Assembly: GCA_024687205.1 (NCBI GenBank)
Contig: JAILES010000031.1
Span: 1-42,630, forward strand
Direction: 5' to 3'
From: Lachnospiraceae bacterium
Lineage (GTDB): Bacteria; Bacillota; Clostridia; Lachnospirales; Lachnospiraceae
Length of the DNA stretch: 42,630 nucleotides
Below the pieces are notes generated by a model. That model ran no database searches and was not told the DNA's origin. It saw nothing but the letters and a program-made list of their open reading frames with translations. Position numbers and translations under genes: made by a program. Shown here in pieces: positions 8,066-15,789 of the stretch; positions within the stretch are counted from its first letter, which is position 1, and the number at the start of each line of letters is the position of its first letter.

Positions 8066-9055
8066 ATGAAGGATAAGATACTCGCAGTCTGCACTGTTGA
8101 TGAAGCTTACGCGAAACGGCTGCAGGATGCGCTTTCGGAAAGGGACGCTTTTCCCTTTTCCGTATTCATATACACAAAATCCGAAAACCTCGGTAACAGC
8201 GAAAAGATCAGTCTTTACCTTGCCGATGAGACTTTCTACGAAGGATTAAAGAATGCCGGTAAAGCACTGATACTTCTTAAGAGCCGTGAGAACGGCCCGG
8301 AAGCCGAGAGATATATCTGGAAATACCAGTCTGCAGAAGATATCAGAAAACAGCTGCTTGACTATTATTCCGAACTGGCCGACACCGGAGCATCCGGCAA
8401 CGGAAAAAAACACAGCACAAAAGTGATCGGTATATTCTCACCGGTCGCAAAGAGCATACAGACCTCTTTTTCACTGCTGATGGGCCAGTTCCTCGCTAAG
8501 CGTTCAAAGGTCCTGTACCTTAACCTGGAACCTTTTTCCGGACTTTCAAAACTGATGTCCGACTGCAATAACAGGGATCTTACGGATCTGGTCTACTATC
8601 TGGACGGTAACGAAGACAGACTTGTATATAAACTCGAAAGCATGGTTGGCAATGTTAACGGTCTCGACTATGTATCCCCTGCTTTCTCTTTTCTTGATCT
8701 GGGACAGATCAGTGAGGATAACTGGATAAGGCTCATAGATACCTTAAGGAAAATGGGAACCTACGATCATATCATACTCGATCTTTCCGAAATGGTTCAG
8801 GGGCTGTTGAACGTTCTTCGCAAATGCGATCTTATCTATACCATAGCAGACAGGGAAGGCTTCGCACTCGCAAGACTTGAACAATACGACGAGCTGCTTC
8901 ATGCTCTCGAGTATGATGACCTTAAAGAGCGCACACGCAAATATAATCTGCCAGTATTCAAAAAACTTCCTTCCTCTCTCGAGGAACTTCCCTACTCTGA
9001 TCTGGCCGGTTACGTTAAGAATGTGGTGGCGGACTGCGGAGAACTGATACTGTGA
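8066..9055 (+). CDS. TadZ/CpaE-like pilus localisation protein
   Basis: A 329-residue MinD/ParA-superfamily protein of Tad loci, thought to place the secretion machine in the cell. Residues 1-105 look like an atypical receiver domain (KILAVCTVDEAYAKRLQDAL..., then KALILLKSR), and 115-329 form the ATPase-like domain (KVIGIFSPV, SKVLYLNLEPFSGL, DHIILDLSEM). The P-loop is degenerate: where MinD proteins have GGVGKT, this protein has AKSIQT at 128-133, so the catalytic Lys is Gln132. Atypical TadZ proteins are known from related bacteria. ATG 8066 has AAGGAG 8-9 nt upstream; an upstream in-frame ATG at 8006 lacks a site and lies within the hairpin region. Confidence 0.82.
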   Translation: MKDKILAVCTVDEAYAKRLQDALSERDAFPFSVFIYTKSENLGNSEKISLYLADETFYEGLKNAGKALILLKSRENGPEAERYIWKYQSAEDIRKQLLDYYSELADTGASGNGKKHSTKVIGIFSPVAKSIQTSFSLLMGQFLAKRSKVLYLNLEPFSGLSKLMSDCNNRDLTDLVYYLDGNEDRLVYKLESMVGNVNGLDYVSPAFSFLDLGQISEDNWIRLIDTLRKMGTYDHIILDLSEMVQGLLNVLRKCDLIYTIADREGFALARLEQYDELLHALEYDDLKERTRKYNLPVFKKLPSSLEELPYSDLAGYVKNVVADCGELIL

Positions 9056-9095
9056 TCTGACTTTGTATCTTGCACGAAAGGAGGCTGCTTAATGA

Positions 9096-10313
9096 ATGTA
9101 CATAAAAGAAGAGATAAGAAATGAAATAAAAAACTGCATCCTTGAACGCATATCCCTTTCCAGAGAGATGAGTGATGATGAAGTAAAAGACATAATAGAC
9201 CAGACCATCATGGATCGCGCAAGGGCGCTGTGTCTTACACTTCCGATGAAGCAGGCTCTTGCTAAAGAGATGTTCTACTCGATACGCAGACTGGACATAC
9301 TTGAGGAACTCACGGACGATCCGAGTGTTACGGAGATAATGATCAACGGAAAAGACTGTATATTCATTGAACGTGCCGGACATCTGCTACGCTGGGATAA
9401 AAGTTTTTCCTCGGATGAAAAACTTTCTGACGTGATACAGCAGATCGTTGCAAAGTGCAACCGTACGGTAAACGAAGCATCTCCGATCGTAGATGCAAGG
9501 CTGGAAAACGGTTCCCGTGTAAACATCGTACTGGCACCGGTCGCACTTAACGGCCCCATAGTTACCATCAGAAGATTCCCGGAACATCCGATACAGATGG
9601 AAGATCTGCTCCGCTTCGGTGCCATCTCGGAAGAAGCCGTCACATTTTTAAAAGGCCTGGTAGTTGCAGGTTACAACATCTTCGTAAGCGGCGGCACCGG
9701 TTCCGGCAAGACTACTTTTCTGAATGCCCTGTCTGACTTCATTCCCAAAGATGAAAGGCTGGTGACCATCGAAGATTCCGCAGAGCTTCAGATACAAGGT
9801 GTTCCCAACCTGGTAAGGTTGGAAACCAGGAATGCAAACGTCGAAGGCTGTAAGGAGATAAGCATAAGAGATCTGATACGCTCATCACTGCGAATGCGTC
9901 CCGACAGGATAATAGTCGGTGAAGTGAGAGGCGCAGAGGCGATCGATATGGTGCAAGCCCTCAACACGGGACACGACGGTTCTCTCTCAACCGGGCATGC
10001 AAACAGTGCTGCAGACATGCTGGCCAGGTTGGAGACCATGATACTGATGGGTATGGATCTGCCCCTTCCGGCTATACGTTCACAGCTGGCTTCAGGCATA
10101 GATGTAATAGTCCACCTTGGAAGGCTGAGGGATAAGAGCCGCAAAGTACTACAGATAGTGGAGATACTTGATTACAAAGATGATCATATCAATACCTCGG
10201 TATTGTATGAATTCAATGAGGAGAAAGAAGATGAAAAAGGCCATATCATTGGCAGGCTTGTTCCAAAAAATAAGCTCGTCCATACGGAAAAACTCCGTGC
10301 AGCCGGATTATGA
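9096..10313 (+). CDS. cpaF: CpaF/TadA pilus assembly ATPase
   Basis: A 405-residue secretion ATPase that powers Flp pilus assembly at the cytoplasmic face. An N-terminal helical domain precedes the ATPase core with VTEIMINGKD, SPIVDARLENGSRVNIVLAPV, Walker A GGTGSGKTT at 199-207, the Asp/Glu boxes (TIEDSAELQI), Walker B RPDRIIVGEVRG and the His box (ALNTGHDGSLSTGHANS). The start is not clean: GGAGG at 9080-9084 is 11 nt from ATG 9096 but 7 nt from ATG 9092, which opens a 10-codon overlapping frame ending at 9124. The 3' end overlaps the next gene by 83 nt, indicating tight coupling. Confidence 0.95.
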   Translation: MYIKEEIRNEIKNCILERISLSREMSDDEVKDIIDQTIMDRARALCLTLPMKQALAKEMFYSIRRLDILEELTDDPSVTEIMINGKDCIFIERAGHLLRWDKSFSSDEKLSDVIQQIVAKCNRTVNEASPIVDARLENGSRVNIVLAPVALNGPIVTIRRFPEHPIQMEDLLRFGAISEEAVTFLKGLVVAGYNIFVSGGTGSGKTTFLNALSDFIPKDERLVTIEDSAELQIQGVPNLVRLETRNANVEGCKEISIRDLIRSSLRMRPDRIIVGEVRGAEAIDMVQALNTGHDGSLSTGHANSAADMLARLETMILMGMDLPLPAIRSQLASGIDVIVHLGRLRDKSRKVLQIVEILDYKDDHINTSVLYEFNEEKEDEKGHIIGRLVPKNKLVHTEKLRAAGL

Positions 10314-11040
10314 TGAAGCAGGTATCAGCACTTCACTTATGCTTGGTGCTCTTGCAGGCGGTCTGCTTCTGGATGCCCTGATCTCCTATGTCTTCTACCG
10401 TTCATTTGCTGCATTTGTTCTTCTGCTTCCCGCCTTGATCCCCTGGTTAAAATACAAAAGCGCAGAGTACAGGGAAAAGCGGAAAGAAGCATTGAAGCAG
10501 CAGTTCAGGGAGATGATGATAGCCGTGATCGCAGGACTTGAAGCAGGCTATTCTGTCGAAAACGCCTTTATCAAAGCTTATCCGGACATGTGCCTTCTTT
10601 ACGGCAGGGATGCGGACATGTGTGAAGAACTGAAATGGATAAGCCGTAATCTGAGAAACAATGCCAATCTTGAAGATCTGCTGTCGGATCTGGCTGCACG
10701 CAGCCACGTTCCCGAAATAAGGGATTTTGCCGATGTCTTTTCGATAGCCAAAAGAAGCGGCGGTGACCTGCCGTCTATACTGCGTGAGACTGCCTCGCTG
10801 ATAGGAGAAAAGATAGAAGTAAAGCGTGAGATAACAACACTTATAAGTGCCAAGAAGATGGAACAGAACATCATGAACGTCGTCCCCTTCGGGATCATCA
10901 TCTATATTGATGCCACTTCTCCGGGATTCTTTGAACCTCTGTATCATAATCTCTTCGGAGTGGTCATGATGACCGTAATGCTGGCCGTTTATGCAGCTGC
11001 TTATCTTCTGGCATCAAAGATACTGAAGATCGAATATTAA
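10231..11040 (+). CDS. TadB-like inner-membrane platform protein
   Basis: A 269-residue type II secretion F-domain protein of the TadB kind, forming part of the membrane platform that the CpaF ATPase drives. Two hydrophobic stretches near the N-terminus (residues about 35-75) are followed by the cytoplasmic GspF-like helical domain (FREMMIAVIAGLEAGYSVENAF, FADVFSIAKRSGGDLPSILRETA) and two C-terminal membrane segments (NVVPFGIIIYIDATSPGFF; VVMMTVMLAVYAAAYLLA). ATG 10231 has GAGGAG 7 nt upstream, inside the cpaF 3' end; the longer frame from 10168 has no such site. It is followed after 11 nt by the TadC-like gene. Confidence 0.88.
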   Translation: MKKAISLAGLFQKISSSIRKNSVQPDYDEAGISTSLMLGALAGGLLLDALISYVFYRSFAAFVLLLPALIPWLKYKSAEYREKRKEALKQQFREMMIAVIAGLEAGYSVENAFIKAYPDMCLLYGRDADMCEELKWISRNLRNNANLEDLLSDLAARSHVPEIRDFADVFSIAKRSGGDLPSILRETASLIGEKIEVKREITTLISAKKMEQNIMNVVPFGIIIYIDATSPGFFEPLYHNLFGVVMMTVMLAVYAAAYLLASKILKIEY

Positions 11041-11051
11041 AAGGAGTATAC

Positions 11052-12434
11052 ATGGTTAAAAAAAAATCTCAAAGCTCAGTGTTTAACAAAGCTGCCGAAG
11101 CCCTTGTCCGGATTATGGATAAGTACGCGGTCTCCTCTCCGGCGGTTGCCGCCTTAAGACGTTCCCTGCTTGAAAAGAACAGGAAAGCCTTAAGCTGCCT
11201 CTCCCCTTCTGAAGATCCCGAGAAAACCGTCAGGGAGCACTTTGTCAAAAAAGCAACTTTATGCCTGATGATGATCTTTATCGGCTTTATCTTCTTTATA
11301 CTTTTATCGCTTAAGCCTGAAGAAGAAAACTTATTAAACGGAAATGCATTGTTAAGACACGAAGCCGGAGACGGTAATTATGATGTATCTCTTGATCTTA
11401 ATGCAAACGGAAAGGAGTATAAAAATGTTGACATACACATATCGGAAAGAAAATACAGCAACGAAGAACTTAAAGAAATGCTTCCCGTCTTTCACGAGGC
11501 TTTGGAAAAAACCTTTCTCGCAGCTAACAGTGATGTCTCAGCTGTTTCGTCAGCCCTTGATCCTGTCAGCAGTATCAGCGGATACCCCTTCGAAATCGAA
11601 TGGGAATACAGTGATCGCTTTTGCATAGACGGTGAAGGAAACATACTGATCACGCCCGACGTTAACGGCACGCTGATAGAAGTCTGTGCAAACATAAGCT
11701 ACGGGGATTTTAAGGAAAGATATGTCTTCCCCGTGATACTGATGCCTGAAAAAGAAGAAAACGCTGACTTTATGAGTGCCGTATATGCCGGTCTCGAAGA
11801 GGCGGATGAGCAGACAGCCGAAGAAGATAAACTCTATCTGCCGGATCAGGTGAACGGCATAACCCTCCGCTGGACAGAAAAAAAGAAAAACAACGCACTT
11901 CTGCTCTTCATACTCTCATTAGCAGCTGCCGGAATACTCTACTGGGCAGGCGACAATGATATCAGCAAAAAAATGAAAGATAGAGATGAAGAAATGCTGA
12001 TGGATTATCCCGAGATCATCAGCAAGCTTGTCCTCTACATCGGTGCAGGCATGACCGTAAGAATGGCGTGGAAAAAAACCGCAGCCGAATGCTCGCAAAC
12101 CCATTCAACCCACTATGCTTACAGGGAAATGCTGCTCACCATCCATGAGATGGAACGCGGGGAAGGCGAACTTAGTGCATACCGGCATTTCGCCAACAGG
12201 TGCAGGCTGCAGCAATACATTAAATTCATATCGTTGCTGGAACAAAATGTAAAACTCGGTGCATCCGGTTTTCTCTCTTCTCTCAGAAAAGAAGCAGCCG
12301 ATGCACAGGAAGAAAGAAAAGCCATCGCCAGAAGAAAGGGAGAAGAAGCAGGCACCAAACTGCTGCTCCCGATGTTGATGGAGCTCGCAATAGTTATGTC
12401 AGTCATTGTTATTCCGGCATTCACCGGTATATAA
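11052..12434 (+). CDS. TadC-like platform protein with large extracytoplasmic insertion
   Basis: A 460-residue partner of TadB. The C-terminal third is the recognisable GspF-like part (MLMDYPEIISKLVLYIGAGMTVRMAWKK, GASGFLSSLRKEAADAQEE, ending in membrane segment LLLPMLMELAIVMSVIVIPAF). Unlike ordinary TadC (about 300 aa), the first membrane segment (about 68-87) is separated from the second (about 281-298) by roughly 190 residues predicted outside the membrane. These include IEWEYSDRFCIDGEGNILI and VNGTLIEVCANISYGDFKERY, and a terminal TLRW strand, as in small beta-rich domains. Start ATG 11052 has AAGGAG 5 nt upstream. The insertion may contact the growing pilus or pseudopilins in the wall zone; no function is recognised. 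Confidence 0.82.
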   Translation: MVKKKSQSSVFNKAAEALVRIMDKYAVSSPAVAALRRSLLEKNRKALSCLSPSEDPEKTVREHFVKKATLCLMMIFIGFIFFILLSLKPEEENLLNGNALLRHEAGDGNYDVSLDLNANGKEYKNVDIHISERKYSNEELKEMLPVFHEALEKTFLAANSDVSAVSSALDPVSSISGYPFEIEWEYSDRFCIDGEGNILITPDVNGTLIEVCANISYGDFKERYVFPVILMPEKEENADFMSAVYAGLEEADEQTAEEDKLYLPDQVNGITLRWTEKKKNNALLLFILSLAAAGILYWAGDNDISKKMKDRDEEMLMDYPEIISKLVLYIGAGMTVRMAWKKTAAECSQTHSTHYAYREMLLTIHEMERGEGELSAYRHFANRCRLQQYIKFISLLEQNVKLGASGFLSSLRKEAADAQEERKAIARRKGEEAGTKLLLPMLMELAIVMSVIVIPAFTGI

Positions 12435-12462
12435 ACAGATAAGCGGAAGAAAGGAGGAAAAC

Positions 12463-12639
12463 ATGGGAGCAAAACTCAGAGATTATCTGAATGATGAATC
12501 AGGCATGGGTACTGTGGAGATGATCCTTATCATCGTTGTACTCGTGGGCCTGGTCCTGATCTTCAAAAACCAGATCACAGCTATCATCAATACTCTCTTC
12601 GAGAGCATCACAGCCAAAACAGGAAGCATAGCAAAGTAA
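12463..12639 (+). CDS. Flp/Fap-type major pilin
   Basis: A 58-residue prepilin, the likely fibre subunit. A short charged leader ends in ESG, followed by MGTVEM and the hydrophobic helix ILIIVVLVGLVLIF; Gly before the +1 Met and Glu at +5 match the class III (Flp) processing site of A24 peptidases. The remaining residues (KNQITAIINTLFESITAKTGSIAK) form a short tail. ATG 12463 has AAAGGAGG a few bases upstream, the strongest ribosome-binding site of the operon, which fits a highly made subunit. An upstream in-frame ATG at 12406 overlaps the tadC-like gene and is not used in my reading. Confidence 0.92.
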   Translation: MGAKLRDYLNDESGMGTVEMILIIVVLVGLVLIFKNQITAIINTLFESITAKTGSIAK

Positions 12640-12682
12640 ACACCGTTTAATACACTTATACTTTCGCAGGTACGGAGGAAAA

Positions 12683-14137
12683 ATGAAAAACCGGAACAGA
12701 AGAAAAAAAGCCGCATTCAGTATATATCTTGCCCTTATGCTGTCAGTGATGATTCCGCTCATCTGGACAATGATAGAAGCTGCACGGGCAAACGCTGTCA
12801 GAATGCGGATAGAATGTGCCATGGATCTTGCCTCCGACTCCGTACTTGCGGAATATAACAGAAAACTCCTTGATGACTACAGTCTGCTTATGATAGATAC
12901 TGCCTACGGCAGTTCTTCCGGCTCTGCAGACAAGCTGCTGTACCGCATCACGGAATATGTAAATAAAAACCTTGATACCTCCGCCGGTTCAGAGCTGTTT
13001 ACTGCCGATCTCTGCGGCCTTGGTTTAAGCAGCGCGGAAATAAAAGAACTTTCAAGAGGAAGCGACAGTTCATCTTCGGTACTGCGTCACCTTGCACTTT
13101 CATATATGTATGAAAAATACGGGGTAAGCTATGTAAGCGATACTGCGGACCTTATAAGCAATAACGGAAGCATTGAAGCAGACGGACGGGATGTTAACGA
13201 GGATCTTGATGACTCCCAGAGCCGTGTTGACAGTATCAGTATTGATCCACCTGAGGATCTTGAAGAAGGTGAAGAATGGACCGAACCCGAAAAAGACGAT
13301 CCTGCCGAAAATATAAAAAAGCTGCGAAATAAAGGCATCCTTACGCTGGTCTGCAAAAAGGAGATCTCAGCACGCTCGGTGAATCTCTCATCCTATGCAT
13401 CAAAACGCAGTCTGGTCAAAGGTAACGGCATTCCCTCTGATTGGGAGATACGTAACGGTATAACGGATCGTCTGATGTTCCTTGAATACATCATGGAAAA
13501 AACCTCTAACTATACGGAAGAGACAGCTTCGTCTCCGCTTTTCTATGAGACGGAATACATACTCTGCGGTAAGGATAACGATACGGATAATCTGCGCAGC
13601 ATTGCAGACAGGCTGATGCTGATCAGAGGTGCAGCGAATACCGCTACTTATTTATCAAGTACGTCACTGCAACAGCAAACTAAAGCTGTTGCCGCTGCCC
13701 TTTCATTCGTAATCGCTTTCCCTGAGTTTCAACCTGTCTTTGAAGCAGTGATCTCAGCTGCCTGGATATATATGGAATGCCTGTACGATCTGAAACTCCT
13801 GTTTGACGGAAAAAAAGTGCCTATCGTAAAGTCCGAAGCAGAATGGCATTACTCCCTCGACACTGCGCTTGGTATAAGCTCTGCAGGACCCGAAACAGGA
13901 GAAGGTTATGCTGAAGGTCTTACTTACGAGGATCTGCTCCGCATCATGCTGTTTACCTGCGATGAAAACACTAAAGCTATGAGAATGTCCGATATCATTG
14001 AGATGAACATGCGCACAGCCGACACTTATTCCTCCTTCAGGATAGACGACTGCATCGCAGCCGCAAATATTCAATACATATTCAAAAGCTCTTACGGTTA
14101 CACACTTCTCGCAGAGAAAAGGTTCAGATATATGTGA
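12683..14137 (+). CDS. DUF5702-like membrane-anchored Tad accessory protein
   Basis: A 484-residue protein with one N-terminal membrane segment (FSIYLALMLSVMIPLIWTMIEAAR) after a basic start, followed by a long extracytoplasmic part beginning MRIECAMDLASDSVLAEYNRKLLDDY, the hallmark of the DUF5702 family found in Tad loci of Firmicutes. The N-terminus resembles a TadE/TadG-type pseudopilin anchor. A second hydrophobic region near 340-375 (AAALSFVIAFPEFQPVFEAVISAAWIYM) may be membrane-embedded or buried. GGAGG lies 4 nt before ATG 12683. The role is unknown; position between pilin and TadE-like genes suggests an assembly or tip component. Confidence 0.78.
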   Translation: MKNRNRRKKAAFSIYLALMLSVMIPLIWTMIEAARANAVRMRIECAMDLASDSVLAEYNRKLLDDYSLLMIDTAYGSSSGSADKLLYRITEYVNKNLDTSAGSELFTADLCGLGLSSAEIKELSRGSDSSSSVLRHLALSYMYEKYGVSYVSDTADLISNNGSIEADGRDVNEDLDDSQSRVDSISIDPPEDLEEGEEWTEPEKDDPAENIKKLRNKGILTLVCKKEISARSVNLSSYASKRSLVKGNGIPSDWEIRNGITDRLMFLEYIMEKTSNYTEETASSPLFYETEYILCGKDNDTDNLRSIADRLMLIRGAANTATYLSSTSLQQQTKAVAAALSFVIAFPEFQPVFEAVISAAWIYMECLYDLKLLFDGKKVPIVKSEAEWHYSLDTALGISSAGPETGEGYAEGLTYEDLLRIMLFTCDENTKAMRMSDIIEMNMRTADTYSSFRIDDCIAAANIQYIFKSSYGYTLLAEKRFRYM

Positions 14138-14144
14138 GGTAGAT

Positions 14145-14906
14145 ATGAACAAAAGAAAACAAGCATCCATGACTCTTGAAGCCGCACTAACGCTGCCTTT
14201 ATATCTTTTCTTTTTCATGTCTCTGCTGTCTGTCATACAGATACTAACGGATATGCAGAAGGCAGATGCTTCTCTGTGCCGCTCGGCTTCCGCCATATCG
14301 GTCTATGCCCCGGCAGGCAGCCTCGCTTCTGAGGATCCCGCCCTTGCATCTACTGTTATGGCTGACGGTTATGCTCTGGCTTCCCTCAAAAAAGATGTTC
14401 CTTCGCTGAACCCATCACTTCTGCGTTCTTCGGTCATGAAAAATGACGATACAGTGGATCTGAGAGCAGATTACCGGATTGAGCCTCTGATCAATCCCTT
14501 TAAACTGCCGGGTATCTCACTTTCTTCAAGAGCTTATGCGCATGCCTGGACAGGTTTTGATGCCGAAGGCAGCGGCAGCACTGATAGTGGCGACGAACGA
14601 ATTGTATATATAACAGAAACCGGAACCGTTTATCATCTGAGCCGCAGCTGTTCTCATCTGAACCTTACGATACTGGCCATACGCAACGGCACACAGGACA
14701 GCTACAGAAACAACAGTGGGGAGAAGTACACGGTATGTGCACTCTGCGGGACTGCTCCTCCTTCCCAGGCCAAGATATTCATTACCTCGGAAGGCAGCAA
14801 TTACCACAGTTCACTTTCCTGTTCAGCTCTTAAACGTACAATATACGAGATCCCTATTTCGGAAGTCGGAAGCCGTAAAGCCTGTTCACGCTGCGGAGGG
14901 AAATAA
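14145..14906 (+). CDS. TadE-like pseudopilin with two C-terminal Cys/His modules
   Basis: A 253-residue protein. The N-terminus (ASMTLEAALTLPLYLFFFMSLLSVIQIL) has the TadE-type processing site and hydrophobic helix with Glu in the expected place. From about residue 153 two similar modules follow: Y163-H164...C169-SHL...C198-ALC201, and Y220-H221...C226-SAL...C247-SRC250. Each has the pattern YH-x4-C-xxL ... CxxC, as in a small Cys/His domain found at the ends of many Firmicutes surface proteins. They may bind metal or form disulfides. Its stop and the next start overlap as TAATG, so the genes are coupled. The ribosome-binding site (GAGGT) is weak. Confidence 0.8.
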   Translation: MNKRKQASMTLEAALTLPLYLFFFMSLLSVIQILTDMQKADASLCRSASAISVYAPAGSLASEDPALASTVMADGYALASLKKDVPSLNPSLLRSSVMKNDDTVDLRADYRIEPLINPFKLPGISLSSRAYAHAWTGFDAEGSGSTDSGDERIVYITETGTVYHLSRSCSHLNLTILAIRNGTQDSYRNNSGEKYTVCALCGTAPPSQAKIFITSEGSNYHSSLSCSALKRTIYEIPISEVGSRKACSRCGGK

Positions 14907-15358
14907 TGAAAACGGATATTACTCTTATCAGAAATATATGGATTTTTACTATGCTTTTTATCGGCAGCATCAGCGATATCCGGGAAAAGACCGTCTCATC
15001 AGGCTATCTTTTGATATACGCTCTGGGCTGCGTTGCTGTCTCGGTTCCGGGATTTGATCCCCACAGCTTCTTTCCCGGACTGCTGCCTGGCCTGTTCCTC
15101 TTACTGTTCTCCCGTCTGTCATCGGGAGCCATCGGAGAAGGAGATGCATATGCAGTCGGTTTTATCGGTATGACCCTGGGCCTTTATGCAGCAGCCTCTG
15201 TTCTTATGCTGGCTCTGCTGATCATTAGCGCCTACGCGGTGGTAATGATTAGCTTAAAAAAAGCCGGGCGCAGGAGCAGGATCGCTTTATATCCTTTTTT
15301 AAGTCTTGCCTTTTTATTGAGACTGATCATCATTATTTCACCACAGGGAGGTAACTGA
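14906..15358 (+). CDS. Second A24 prepilin peptidase
   Basis: A 150-residue polytopic protein with both catalytic Asp motifs: GSISDIREKTVSSGYL (residues about 20-35) and GAIGEGDAYAVG (the GxGD motif, about 72-83). About five hydrophobic segments cover the rest. It differs clearly from the first peptidase at 7498 in length and sequence, so it is a separate family branch and not a recent duplicate. GGAGGG is 5 nt before ATG 14906; its stop overlaps the next ATG by 1 nt. It may be dedicated to the TadE-like proteins that flank it. Confidence 0.85.
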   Translation: MKTDITLIRNIWIFTMLFIGSISDIREKTVSSGYLLIYALGCVAVSVPGFDPHSFFPGLLPGLFLLLFSRLSSGAIGEGDAYAVGFIGMTLGLYAAASVLMLALLIISAYAVVMISLKKAGRRSRIALYPFLSLAFLLRLIIIISPQGGN

Positions 15359-15777
15359 TGCATACGATAGAAGCTGTTTTTCTTGTACCTCTTGCCTTTG
15401 TACTTTCGCTATATCTGCTGTTCACGGGAATAATACTCTATGACAGGACGGCAGCCGACTACGCCTTGGAAGGCGCACTTATAAGAGGAGGCGAACGCTC
15501 CGAGATGAGCAATGATGAACTCCTGCATTATGTCGAAGATGAGTTCATGAAACTGCTCTCGGGACGGCTGTTAATTGCTGACGGGGAATTAAGTGTAACC
15601 GTTAAGTACGACAACATTTCAGCTGAATACCGCGGCAGCGTAAATCTCCCGAGACTTCCCTTACTTACATCTTCACCGGGTATATCTGCAGAGATAAAAG
15701 CTTCCGGAAAAATAACACGACTCAGACGATCCAAAATATGCCGTGCCGTATCAGCATTAAAGCACATCGATGATTGA
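15358..15777 (+). CDS. Small TadE-like pseudopilin
   Basis: A 139-residue protein with an N-terminal hydrophobic helix (MHTIEAVFLVPLAFVLSLYLLFTGIIL). The TIEAVFLVPLAF segment carries the Thr/Ile-Glu-Ala pattern of TadE/TadF processing sites, with almost no leader. The remainder is a soluble domain without recognisable motifs (IADGELSVTVKYDNISAEYRG). It is translationally coupled to the peptidase upstream (TGATG overlap, GGGAGG before the start). Probably a minor pilin of the Tad machine. Confidence 0.72.
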   Translation: MHTIEAVFLVPLAFVLSLYLLFTGIILYDRTAADYALEGALIRGGERSEMSNDELLHYVEDEFMKLLSGRLLIADGELSVTVKYDNISAEYRGSVNLPRLPLLTSSPGISAEIKASGKITRLRRSKICRAVSALKHIDD

Positions 15778-15789
15778 AAGGAGAAAACC

